Assembly: GCA_937957975.1 (NCBI GenBank)
Contig: CALFFK010000082.1
Span: 1 to 50,567 of the forward strand
Reading direction: 5' to 3'
Length of the DNA: 50,567 bases
Source of the DNA: an uncultured Neomegalonema sp.
Lineage (GTDB): Bacteria; Pseudomonadota; Alphaproteobacteria; Rhodobacterales; Rhodobacteraceae
Of the stretch, positions 15,701-24,710 are shown one piece after another. The notes beneath the pieces were generated by a model. It did no database searches. It was not told where the DNA came from and saw only the letters and a list, made by a program, of their open reading frames with translations. Positions within the stretch are counted from its first letter, which is position 1. Each line of letters starts with the position of its first letter. The translations under genes were made by a program, and so were the position numbers.

Positions 15701-17293
15701 ATGCGTTTTCCCGCCGTTCCGCCCTATGCGTCACGCCGCTCTGCCGTCATGGCGGAGAACATGGTCGCAACCTCGCAACCATTGGCTACACAGGCGGGGC
15801 TGACGATGCTGGCGCGGGGCGGCAATGCGGTTGATGCCGCCTTGGCCACCGCCATTGCGCTGACGATGCTGGAGCCAACAGGAAATGGCATCGGGTCTGA
15901 CGGCTTCGCGATCCTGTGGGATGGATCGGCCCTCCACGGGCTGAACGCCTCTGGCCGCGCCCCTGCGGCATGGACGCCGGAACGGTTCGCTAATGGAATG
16001 CCAGAGCGAGGATGGGAAACGGTGACAGTCCCTGGCGCAGTCGGTGGCTGGGTTGCCCTATCAGAAAAATTCGGAAAACTGCCTTTCGATGACCTGTTCG
16101 AGCCTGCAATCCGCTATGCGGAAAACGGATTCGCCGTCTCACCCGTCATCGGCAAACTCTGGGGTATCGGCGCATCAGAGCTGCATGAACAACCCGGCTT
16201 CCACGATCATTTCATGCCCGGAGGCCGCGCGCCAGTCGCAGGAGAGCGTTTCACGAACCCCAAGGCCGCCGCCACCCTACGCATGATCGCACAGACCAAT
16301 GGCGAGGCGTTCTATCGGGGAGAACTCGCCGAAAGGATCGCCGCCAATGCTGCCGCCCACGGGGCCGCACTGACAGCCGGGGATATGGCCGCCAACGCGC
16401 CGGAATGGTGCGGCACTGTCGAGAAAGCCTTTGACGGCGTGGAGCTTCACGAAATCCCCCCGAACGGACAGGGCATCGCCGCCTGTATGGCCCTTGGGAT
16501 GCTGTCCCACACCCCTATCCGCGACCTCACCCCCGAAGACCCCCATGCCCTGCACCTGATGTGGGAGGCAATGAAGCTGGCCCTGAGCGATGCCCTTGCC
16601 TATGTGGCCGAACCCGCCGCCATGGTTGGCGGTATCGGATCAGCGGATTTGCTGGATGACGGTTATCTCAAGGAGCGCGCAGCCCTCATCGACCCAAATC
16701 GCGCACAGGATTTCGGAGCGGGCGCACCCAAACGCGGCGGCACTGTCTATCTCGCCGCCGCCGATTCCAGCGGTATGATGGTCAGCTATATTCAGTCCAA
16801 TTACGCAGGTTTTGGCTCAGGCGTCGTCATCCCCGGCACTGGTATTCATCTTCAGAATCGTGCCCTTGGCTTCACACTGGAGCCGGGACATCCGAACGAA
16901 GTCGGTGGTGGCAAGCGCCCTTTCCATACGATCATTCCCGGCTTCCTCACCGAAAACGGCGCTCCACGCATGGCCTTTGGCGTTATGGGCGGGCCAATGC
17001 AGGCACAGGGGCATGTGCAGATGGTTCTGCGCACGCAAATCTGGGGGCAGGACGTACAAACCGCCACCGACGCCCCGCGCTGGCGCGTGACGGAGGGTCT
17101 CGGCGTTGCCTGTGAAACATCCATGCCGAAGGATGCCCTCAACGCATTGGCCGCACTCGGCCACGAGATTACGCTGGAAACCCCCGATTCCGCGTTCGGT
17201 TTCGGGGGCGCGCAACTTATCCATCGCCTCGATAGCGGAGTCTATGCAGGTGGCTCAGACCCCCGCAAGGACGGGTGCGCGGCAGGGTTCTGA
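15701..17293 (+). CDS. Gamma-glutamyltransferase-family Ntn hydrolase (YwrD-like), cytosolic
   Basis: A 530-residue GGT-fold protein without a signal peptide, unlike periplasmic GGTs. The self-processing site is in GGTVYLAAADSSG, where Thr should become the N-terminal nucleophile of the small subunit; FGSGVVIPGTGI follows as in GGTs. The oxyanion Ser-Ser motif of classical GGTs (PLSSM) is replaced by KRPFHTIIPG, as in the YwrD-type branch. Gamma-glutamyl hydrolase or acylase activity is therefore possible, and glutathione is not assured as substrate. The ATG at 15701 has CCGGAGCC upstream; a GTG at 15653 is in frame. It diverges from fabD and converges on pntB with an 18-bp gap. Confidence 0.82.
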   Translation: MRFPAVPPYASRRSAVMAENMVATSQPLATQAGLTMLARGGNAVDAALATAIALTMLEPTGNGIGSDGFAILWDGSALHGLNASGRAPAAWTPERFANGMPERGWETVTVPGAVGGWVALSEKFGKLPFDDLFEPAIRYAENGFAVSPVIGKLWGIGASELHEQPGFHDHFMPGGRAPVAGERFTNPKAAATLRMIAQTNGEAFYRGELAERIAANAAAHGAALTAGDMAANAPEWCGTVEKAFDGVELHEIPPNGQGIAACMALGMLSHTPIRDLTPEDPHALHLMWEAMKLALSDALAYVAEPAAMVGGIGSADLLDDGYLKERAALIDPNRAQDFGAGAPKRGGTVYLAAADSSGMMVSYIQSNYAGFGSGVVIPGTGIHLQNRALGFTLEPGHPNEVGGGKRPFHTIIPGFLTENGAPRMAFGVMGGPMQAQGHVQMVLRTQIWGQDVQTATDAPRWRVTEGLGVACETSMPKDALNALAALGHEITLETPDSAFGFGGAQLIHRLDSGVYAGGSDPRKDGCAAGF

Positions 17294-17311
17294 ACCCCGC
17301 CGCCCTCATGT

Positions 17312-18751
17312 TCAGTCCATCTGCTTCAGGATAGCATCCAGCGAGTCCTTGGCGTCACCATAGAGCATCCGGCTGTTATCCTTGAAGAATAGCGGGTTCT
17401 CGACGCCCGAATATCCCTTGCCCTGCCCACGTTTGGAGATAACGACATTCTTCGCTTTCCAGACTTCCAGTACCGGCATCCCGGCGATGGGCGAGTTTGG
17501 ATCATCCTGCGCCGATGGATTCACGATGTCGTTCGCGCCTAGGATCATTACGAAATCCGTTTCCGGGAAGTCGTCGTTGATCTCCTCCATTTCCAGCACG
17601 TAATCGTACGGCACCTTCGCTTCAGCCAACAGCACATTCATATGGCCGGGCAGGCGACCCGCAACCGGATGGATGGCAAAGCGCACTTCCTTGCCCTTTG
17701 CCCGCAGTTTTTTGGTCAGCTCCGACACCGCCCCCTGCGCCTGTGCGACCGCCAGACCATAGCCGGGCACAAAGACCACGCTGTCTGCATCATCGAGTTG
17801 CTGCACCACCGTATCGACATTGGTGGGGATCATCTCGCCTTCGACTTCCTGCTGCGCTCCCCCCGTACTGCCGCCCCAACCGCCAAGGATCACGGAGACG
17901 AAACTACGATTCATCCCCTTGCACATGATGTAGCTGAGGATCGCGCCTGACGCCCCGACCAGCGCCCCGACAACGATCAGCAGGTCATTGCCCAGCGTGA
18001 AGCCGATGGCCGCTGCCGCCCAACCCGAATACGAGTTCAGCATCGACACGACGACCGGCATATCCGCCCCGCCAATGGCGAGGATGAGGTGACACCCGAT
18101 CAACCCCGCGATGATCGCGACGAGGATCATCGTCCACAGGCCCGCACCATCCAGATACAGGAAACCAAGAATGAAACAGGCCGCAAAGGCCGCCAGGTTG
18201 ATCGCATGGCGTCCCGGCAGGGTCAGCGCATTGGAAGAAAGTTTTCCGGCCAGCTTGCCATAAGCAATGATCGATCCGGTGAAGGTGATCGCCCCAATCA
18301 GGATGCCGAGGAACAATTCGACCTTCAGGATTCCAAGCTCCACCGGCGTTTTCTTGGCAATGGTCGCGGCAAAGCCCGCCAACTCTGCGGCAGTGCCTGT
18401 ACCTTTGGCCGCCAGTGCCCGCTCCATCTCCAGATGTGCGTTGATACCGATAAAGACCGCTGCAAGGCCCACAAGGCTGTGGAACCCGGCAACGAGTTCC
18501 GGCATCTGGGTCATCTGCACCTTTTTGGCGACAAACCAGCCCGCGATGCCACCAATGGCGATCATCACGACGATCAGAGGCAGGTTCGCGACCCCCGGCC
18601 CCGCCACCGTCGCCACGATGGCCAGCGCCATCCCGATGATGCCGTACCAGATCGCCCGCTTGGCTTTTTCCTGATTGGACAACCCGCCCAAGGCAAGAAT
18701 GAAGAGAATGGCCGCAACAACATAGGCGGCACTCACAAGTCCGATGCTCAT
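17312..18751 (-). CDS. pntB: NAD(P) transhydrogenase subunit beta
   Basis: A 479-residue protein. About nine membrane helices fill the first ~270 residues and the C-terminal ~180 residues form the NADP(H)-binding domain III ([50 protein letters not shown]). With PntA it couples proton entry to hydride transfer from NADH to NADP+. GGAGG lies 8 nt upstream of the start, 15 bp after pntA. It supplies NADPH that PhaB and FabG, encoded nearby, use. Confidence 0.96.
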   Translation of the reverse strand: MSIGLVSAAYVVAAILFILALGGLSNQEKAKRAIWYGIIGMALAIVATVAGPGVANLPLIVVMIAIGGIAGWFVAKKVQMTQMPELVAGFHSLVGLAAVFIGINAHLEMERALAAKGTGTAAELAGFAATIAKKTPVELGILKVELFLGILIGAITFTGSIIAYGKLAGKLSSNALTLPGRHAINLAAFAACFILGFLYLDGAGLWTMILVAIIAGLIGCHLILAIGGADMPVVVSMLNSYSGWAAAAIGFTLGNDLLIVVGALVGASGAILSYIMCKGMNRSFVSVILGGWGGSTGGAQQEVEGEMIPTNVDTVVQQLDDADSVVFVPGYGLAVAQAQGAVSELTKKLRAKGKEVRFAIHPVAGRLPGHMNVLLAEAKVPYDYVLEMEEINDDFPETDFVMILGANDIVNPSAQDDPNSPIAGMPVLEVWKAKNVVISKRGQGKGYSGVENPLFFKDNSRMLYGDAKDSLDAILKQMD

Positions 18752-18766
18752 ATCATGTGCCTCCGG

Positions 18767-20341
18767 TCAGCTTTTCTGGAACATCGCGAGCATACGCCGC
18801 GTAACGAGGAAACCACCGAAGATATTGACGGAGGCCATGAGAATCGACAGCGCCGCAAGGATCATTACAAGCGTATTGCTCGATCCGATCTGCAACAGCG
18901 CCCCGACAATGATGATCGAAGAGACGGCATTGGTGATCGCCATCAGCGGCGTGTGCAGCGAATGGGCGACATTCCAGATGACGTAAAAGCCGACAAAGCA
19001 GGCCAGCACGAAAACGATGAAATGCTGCATGAAGCTCTGGGGCGCGACCATGCCAAGCGCCAGAAGCAGCACGCTGCCCACCACCAGCAGCATGGTGGTC
19101 CGACCACCGGCCTTGCGCAGTTCGGCCGCTTCCCGTGCGGCCTTTTCCTCCGCCGTTTCCTCCACCTTCTTCGGTGCCGCCGCTTTGGGCGCAACCGAGG
19201 TAGAGACAGCGGGCGGCGGATACGTCACCTCCCCATCCTTGATGACGGTACAACCGCGCAGGACGGCATCTTCCATATTCACGACCGGCTGACCATCCTT
19301 CTCCGGGGTCAGGTCATCAAGCATATGGCGCAGGTTCGTACCGTATAGCTGGCTTGACTGTGCGGCCATGCGGCTGGCCATGTCGGTATAACCGATAATG
19401 GTCACGTCGTTTGGCGTGACGACCCTCTCGCCCTTGACGGTCAGCGCACAATTTCCGCCCTGCTCTGCCGCCAGATCGACGATGACCGAGCCGGGCTTCA
19501 TCGCCTCGACCATGTCCTTCGTCCACAGTTCCGGCGCGGGGCGTCCGGGGATCAGGGCCGTAGTGATGACAATATCAACATCCGGGGCTTGCGCCCGGAA
19601 AAGCTCAAGTTGCTTCTCGCGGAACTCTGGCGATGACGGCTTGGCATAGCCACCTTCGGTCCCGCTATCGGTATTGTCGAAATCGAGAAACAGGAACTCC
19701 GCCCCCATCGATTCGATCTGCTCTGCAACTTCGGGGCGAATGTCAAACGACCGCACAATGGCACCCATTGAGCGCGCCGCACCGATGGCGGCAAGCCCTG
19801 CCACCCCTGCACCGATGACCAGCACTTTCGCCGGAGGCACCTTGCCCGCCGCCGTTACCTGACCAGTAAAGAATCGCCCGAAATTATTCGCGGCTTCCAC
19901 GACTGCCCGATACCCGGCGATATTGGCCATCGAAGACAATGCATCAAGTTTTTGCGCACGCGAGATACGCGGAACCTGGTCCATGGCGAGCACGGCATGG
20001 GGATTTTGCGCTTTGAGCCTGGCAACAAGATCCTCATTCTGGGCGGGCCAGATAAAACTTATGAGCGTCTTGCCCGCTTGCAGCTTCGCGGCCTCTTCCA
20101 TTGAAGGTTGCTGCACCTTCATCACAATATCCGCGCCTGACCAGATGGCATCGGCATTCGGCAGCACCTCAACACCTGCATCCCGGTAGGCATCGTCAGA
20201 GAAGTTTGCTGCCTCCCCCGCGCCACTTTCGATCTGCAGGTCATAGCCGAGCTTCTGGATGCGTCCCGCAGTTTCCGGCGTTAACGCTACACGCTTTTCC
20301 TCTGCCCCGGTTTCCTTGGGGATACCGACTTTCATTCCCAT
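18767..20341 (-). CDS. pntA: NAD(P) transhydrogenase subunit alpha (fused form)
   Basis: A 524-residue protein. Residues ~1-370 are the NAD(H)-binding domain I ([17 protein letters not shown] at the start, [20 protein letters not shown]ossmann motif). A charged Ala/Glu-rich linker (~380-420) leads to about four membrane helices. It is the single-chain form as in E. coli, not the split pntAA/pntAB found in Rhodospirillum. AGGGGA precedes the start by ~10 nt; a second ATG two codons later is possible. Confidence 0.95.
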   Translation of the reverse strand: MGMKVGIPKETGAEEKRVALTPETAGRIQKLGYDLQIESGAGEAANFSDDAYRDAGVEVLPNADAIWSGADIVMKVQQPSMEEAAKLQAGKTLISFIWPAQNEDLVARLKAQNPHAVLAMDQVPRISRAQKLDALSSMANIAGYRAVVEAANNFGRFFTGQVTAAGKVPPAKVLVIGAGVAGLAAIGAARSMGAIVRSFDIRPEVAEQIESMGAEFLFLDFDNTDSGTEGGYAKPSSPEFREKQLELFRAQAPDVDIVITTALIPGRPAPELWTKDMVEAMKPGSVIVDLAAEQGGNCALTVKGERVVTPNDVTIIGYTDMASRMAAQSSQLYGTNLRHMLDDLTPEKDGQPVVNMEDAVLRGCTVIKDGEVTYPPPAVSTSVAPKAAAPKKVEETAEEKAAREAAELRKAGGRTTMLLVVGSVLLLALGMVAPQSFMQHFIVFVLACFVGFYVIWNVAHSLHTPLMAITNAVSSIIIVGALLQIGSSNTLVMILAALSILMASVNIFGGFLVTRRMLAMFQKS

Positions 20342-20435
20342 GTGTACTAATTCCCCTATTGGAGTTTACGGCCTGAATCGTAGCTGATCGACCCGGTAGA
20401 TATGCTGTATCACGACAGTACGCACTTCGTAATTG

Positions 20436-21161
20436 TCAGCGATTTTCACTATCCTGTTCCGCTTTCCACTCTTTTGGAAGCGTTGCAGTAATAAAATAAC
20501 CCGATGCCTGCACGGTATTTCGCCAATCGCTTACCCGCGAATCCAGAATACGATTGAAAAACCCACCAAAACGACGCTCAATACCTCGCTTCCAGAACTT
20601 TAAAAAATTCATCCGCGCCGCCCATTTCCCACGTAGTGGAAAGAGCGTTACATCCTCGAAATCACGCAGTAGATAAGCAATGCCATCCCGGCTAAATCGC
20701 TGATAATCCTGAAATAACAACCCCTTGGGAGCATGATAACGCCACATCCACGGGATATAGAGATATACTTTCCCACCTGGCTTCAGCGTCTTCTGAAAAT
20801 TCTGAATCGCGGCAGTTGGATCATAGACATGCTCCAGTATCGCAAGCGCAATGACCGCATCATAACGATCATTCATGTCCGGTGGAAACGGCGAACAGAC
20901 ATCGCCCAGAATATCCGGGTAATCGCCGAAATCGTTAATATCCATCGTATCAGTACGGTTGGAAATCGCACCAAGATGATCACGCATCGACGCGCCGACG
21001 TCGAGGATGCGTGCCGCATCCTGCACATGCTCCACGATATAATCACGCGAACCATCATCATGCAAAAACCGCAGGTCAACCGTCGCACGTCGCGTAATTG
21101 CGCGCATCTCGTCTGAAATGCCCGCAACATCGTGGATCGCACGGCGAGGCAGCGTATTCAT
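20436..21161 (-). CDS. Class I SAM-dependent methyltransferase (Methyltransf_11 type)
   Basis: A 241-residue protein with SAM-binding motif I ARILDVGASMRDH, an acidic motif II region (DTMDINDFGDY) and the YDAVIALAILEHVYDPT..LKPGGKVYLYIPW stretch typical of Methyltransf_11/12 enzymes. Substrate unknown; the C-terminal half (basic, aromatic-rich) resembles no family I recognise. It begins 11 bp after lpd on the same strand without a clear ribosome site, so it is likely cotranscribed with the PDH genes. Sampled 60-base blocks have 45-55% G+C against about 58% in lpd, which hints at a separate origin. Confidence 0.8.
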   Translation of the reverse strand: MNTLPRRAIHDVAGISDEMRAITRRATVDLRFLHDDGSRDYIVEHVQDAARILDVGASMRDHLGAISNRTDTMDINDFGDYPDILGDVCSPFPPDMNDRYDAVIALAILEHVYDPTAAIQNFQKTLKPGGKVYLYIPWMWRYHAPKGLLFQDYQRFSRDGIAYLLRDFEDVTLFPLRGKWAARMNFLKFWKRGIERRFGGFFNRILDSRVSDWRNTVQASGYFITATLPKEWKAEQDSENR

Positions 21162-21172
21162 TGTAGCCGCAC

Positions 21173-22897
21173 TTATTTTCGTTTCGGTGGCATCAGATCG
21201 GTGATCGTGCCATCGAACATCTCGGTCGCCATAGCCACCGTTTCCGAAAGCGTTGGATGTGGGTGGACAGACAAGGCAATATCTTCCGCATCCGCTCCCA
21301 TCTCGATGGCCAGCACAACCTCCGAGATCAGATCACCAGCGGATGAGCCAACGATCCCTGCACCGAGAATACGATTGGTATCAGGATCAAAAATTACTTT
21401 CGTAATGCCCTCATCCCGGCCATTCGCCAGTGACCGCCCTGATGCGGCCCACGGGAAAACGCCCTTACCGATCTTCTTGCCCTGCTTTTTCGCCTCTGTC
21501 TCCGTCAGGCCGACCCATGCAACCTCCGGGTCAGTATAGGCCACAGACGGTATCACCTTGGCATCAAACGCAGATTTATGACCGGCGGCAACTTCGGCGG
21601 CAACCTTGCCTTCATGCACAGCCTTATGTGCCAGCATGGGTTGGCCGACTATATCGCCAATGGCAAAGATGGTCGGCACGTTTGTTCGCATTTGCTTGTC
21701 GGTCGCAATGAAACCGCGTTCGTCCACGGTCACACCCGCCGCATCCGCCGCGATCTTCTTGCCATTGGGGGTGCGGCCCACCGAGACGAGAATACGGTCA
21801 AACACATCCGTGAACGCGCCTTCCGGCCCCTCGAAATCAACTTTCAGGCCCGTATCCATCGCCGTAACGTTTGTGACCCTGGTTTTCAGGAAGATATTCT
21901 CGAAACGTGGTGCCATCCGCTTCTGCCACGGTTTCACAAGATCGGGGTCTGCACCCGCCATCAGCCCATCCAGCAATTCAACCACCGTAATCTGCGCACC
22001 CAGCGCCTCATAGACCGTGGCCATCTCCAGCCCGATGATCCCTCCACCCAGCACCAGCATCCGCTTCGGAATTTCGGTCAGCTCAAGTGCGCCCGTTGAA
22101 TCCATCACACGCGGATCGTCATGGGGGATGAACGGCAACTCCACAGGCTCTGACCCGGCAGCAATAACCGCCTTGTCGAACGTAACAGTCTGCGTCGAGC
22201 CATCCTCCGCCGTCACCCGGATCGCATTCGATCCTTCGAATTTCGCATTGCCATGAATGACCCGCACCTTGCGCGCCCTGGCCAGCCCGGATAGCCCACC
22301 AACAAGCTTGGAAACCACGCCATCCTTCCAGCCACGCAAGGCACCAATATCGACCTGCGGCTTGCCAAAGCTGATCCCGTGATCCTTCATTTCGGATGCT
22401 TCGTCGATAACCTTCGCAGCGTGCAACAGCGCCTTCGAAGGGATGCAGCCGACATTGAGGCAAACCCCGCCGAGCATCGGCCAGCGTTCTATCAGCACCA
22501 CGTCCATGCCCAGATCAGCAGCCCGGAAGGCGGCGGTGTAACCACCCGGCCCAGCCCCCATCACCACCAGCCCGGCATGGGTATCGCCTTGTGCTTTCGC
22601 GCCACCGGCCACCGAATCCTCATTCGGACGCATGGCAACCGAAGGCGCGCCAGCTTCTTCCTGTAGTTCGAGATCAAGCAGAATTGTCCCTTCACCCACC
22701 TTGTCATCAATCTTGACATGCAGTGTCTTGACGATACCGGATTTCGGTGAGGGAACATCCATTGCCGCCTTGTCACTCTCCAACGTCACAAGCGGATCTT
22801 CAACGCTGACGGCATCCCCTTCCTTGACGTGGATCTCAATGACTGGAACGGAATCAAAATCGCCAATATCAGGGACTGCGATCTTTTCGATAGCCAT
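21173..22897 (-). CDS. lpd: Dihydrolipoyl dehydrogenase with N-terminal lipoyl domain (PDH E3)
   Basis: A 574-residue protein: a lipoyl domain (residues ~1-80, lipoyl-Lys in ESDKAAMDVP), an Ala/Gly-poor linker, then the flavoprotein disulphide reductase core with GAGPGGYTAA, the redox disulphide GGVCLNVGCIPSK, a second GGGIIGLEMA nucleotide site and the catalytic His in HPHPTLSE. It re-oxidises the lipoyl groups of AceF and makes NADH. The fused lipoyl domain is known from pyruvate dehydrogenase E3s of several proteobacteria. The start at 22897 is chosen because AAGGGG lies 8 nt before it; the frame is open 23 codons upstream. Confidence 0.94.
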   Translation of the reverse strand: MAIEKIAVPDIGDFDSVPVIEIHVKEGDAVSVEDPLVTLESDKAAMDVPSPKSGIVKTLHVKIDDKVGEGTILLDLELQEEAGAPSVAMRPNEDSVAGGAKAQGDTHAGLVVMGAGPGGYTAAFRAADLGMDVVLIERWPMLGGVCLNVGCIPSKALLHAAKVIDEASEMKDHGISFGKPQVDIGALRGWKDGVVSKLVGGLSGLARARKVRVIHGNAKFEGSNAIRVTAEDGSTQTVTFDKAVIAAGSEPVELPFIPHDDPRVMDSTGALELTEIPKRMLVLGGGIIGLEMATVYEALGAQITVVELLDGLMAGADPDLVKPWQKRMAPRFENIFLKTRVTNVTAMDTGLKVDFEGPEGAFTDVFDRILVSVGRTPNGKKIAADAAGVTVDERGFIATDKQMRTNVPTIFAIGDIVGQPMLAHKAVHEGKVAAEVAAGHKSAFDAKVIPSVAYTDPEVAWVGLTETEAKKQGKKIGKGVFPWAASGRSLANGRDEGITKVIFDPDTNRILGAGIVGSSAGDLISEVVLAIEMGADAEDIALSVHPHPTLSETVAMATEMFDGTITDLMPPKRK

Positions 22898-23019
22898 GTC
22901 CATCACCCCTTTTCTCTTCCGTATTCCCGAACTCACGCCGGGGTCTTGATGGCCATCACGCAGCAATCGCAGCGTGGAACCCTCGCAAGCTCCTGGATCA
23001 TTGTCCGGGGCTGCATTAA

Positions 23020-24684
23020 TTACATCAACAAATTACGGGGGTCAGACATCAACCGCTTGAGCGTCGCACAGAACCGCGCCGCCAGCGCCCCGTCGATGGC
23101 CCGATGATCGTAACTCAGGCAGAATGGCAGCATATTGCGCGGCACGAATTCCTTGCCATCCCAAACCGGAGCCATCTTTGAGCGGACGACACCGAGGATC
23201 GCCACTTCAGGCGCATTAACGATAGGTGTGAAGCTCGTCCCGCCAATCCCGCCAAGTGAGGAGATTGTGAAGCTTGCCCCTTGCATATCGCCACCCTTGA
23301 GTGTCCCTTCGCGGGCTTTCTCTGACAACTCGCCAAGTTCAAGCGAGATTTCGCGAATACCCTTGCGATCAGCGCCCTTGATGACCGGAACCATCAGGCC
23401 ATTGGGCGTGTCTGCCGCAAAGCCGATATTGTAGTAATGCTTACGGATCAGGCTCGCGCCATCAGGGCCAATTGACGAGTTGACTTCCCAGTGCTCCTTC
23501 AATGCCGCGACTGACGCCTTGATAAGGAACGACAGCAAGGTGATGCGATAACCTTCTTCCTTGGCCCTCGTGTCCTGTTCCTTTCGGAACGCATCCATTT
23601 CGGTGATGTCGGCTTCTTCCGCATGGGTGACATGCGGGATATTCAACCACGAACGATGCAGCACAGGACCGCTGATCTTCTTGATCCGCGACATCTCCAC
23701 GGTTTCGACTTCGCCGAATTTTGAGAAATCGACCGTCGGGATTGGCGGTATGCCCATGCCTCCCTGTGGTGCCGCGCCCGATGCGACGGAAGCACCGCCC
23801 CCCGACATATGCCCCTTTACGTCATCCCTGGTGATCCGGCCTTTTTCGCCAGTTCCCTTGACCTTATTCAGATCAATATCGAGTTCACGCGCCAGACGGC
23901 GTACCGAGGGTGATGCATGAACCCCGGAGAAATCCGCCATCATGGGCGGTGGGCTATCCGCGCCCCATGTCGTACCATCGGCAGAACGAAGCGTCCCGCC
24001 TTCATCGGTATAGGCACCATCAGGCAGATTATCAGGCTGATCGTCGGCACGGGCCGAATTGCCGCCAGAGCCGGATGGCGATGCGTCCTGGCCCTTGTGC
24101 ATAGGCATTGGGGGTGAATTGCTCGCTACGACGGCTCCCCCGCCAGCATCACCGCCCTCCAGCAGCAGGATGACCGTGCCTTCGGCTACCTTGTCACCGA
24201 TAGTGACCTTCAAACTCTTGACAATACCGGCGGCAGGCGACGGCACATCCATCGCGGCCTTGTCGCTTTCCAGCGTCACGAGCGGGTCTTCGACAGCAAC
24301 CGTATCACCCTCCGCGACATGAATTTCGATAACGGGAACAGCATCGAAATCACCAATGTCGGGAACCTTGACCTCAGACACAGTGCTTCCACCGCCGCCT
24401 GCTGTTTTTGCTTCTCCACCACTGGGATCAGCGGTTGGTGTCGCTTCACCGCCCTCTTCCACGATCAGGATAAGCGTTCCCTCGCTCACCTTGTCATCAA
24501 TCGCGACCTTCAATTCCTTCACTACGCCGCTCACGGGCGATGGCACATCCATTGCCGCCTTGTCACTTTCCAGCGTCACAAGTGGATCTTCAGCGGCGAC
24601 CGTATCGCCTACCGCAACATGAATCTCGATAACGGGGACAGCATCGAAATCGCCAATATCCGGCACTTTAACATCGGTCGCCAT
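23020..24684 (-). CDS. aceF: Dihydrolipoamide acetyltransferase (PDH E2), two lipoyl domains
   Basis: A 554-residue protein with two N-terminal lipoyl domains (each with ESDKAAMDVPSP, about residues 5-80 and 110-185), flexible linkers, a peripheral subunit-binding domain (SPSVRRLARELDIDLNKVKG, ~260-295) and the catalytic domain ending with SYDHRAIDGALAARF, which holds the active-site His and Asp. It transfers acetyl groups to CoA and forms the core of the complex. Start has TAAGGA 9 nt upstream, 26 bp after aceE. A 122-bp gap without a gene separates it from lpd. Confidence 0.95.
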   Translation of the reverse strand: MATDVKVPDIGDFDAVPVIEIHVAVGDTVAAEDPLVTLESDKAAMDVPSPVSGVVKELKVAIDDKVSEGTLILIVEEGGEATPTADPSGGEAKTAGGGGSTVSEVKVPDIGDFDAVPVIEIHVAEGDTVAVEDPLVTLESDKAAMDVPSPAAGIVKSLKVTIGDKVAEGTVILLLEGGDAGGGAVVASNSPPMPMHKGQDASPSGSGGNSARADDQPDNLPDGAYTDEGGTLRSADGTTWGADSPPPMMADFSGVHASPSVRRLARELDIDLNKVKGTGEKGRITRDDVKGHMSGGGASVASGAAPQGGMGIPPIPTVDFSKFGEVETVEMSRIKKISGPVLHRSWLNIPHVTHAEEADITEMDAFRKEQDTRAKEEGYRITLLSFLIKASVAALKEHWEVNSSIGPDGASLIRKHYYNIGFAADTPNGLMVPVIKGADRKGIREISLELGELSEKAREGTLKGGDMQGASFTISSLGGIGGTSFTPIVNAPEVAILGVVRSKMAPVWDGKEFVPRNMLPFCLSYDHRAIDGALAARFCATLKRLMSDPRNLLM

Positions 24685-24710
24685 AATGATTTTTCCTTAC
24701 TTGAAGTTCT

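Noticed and set aside
18089..19348. 419-codon forward open frame across pntB/pntA
   Set aside because: It is a mirror of two certain transhydrogenase genes, with a very basic His/Asp/Gln-rich product typical of antisense frames.
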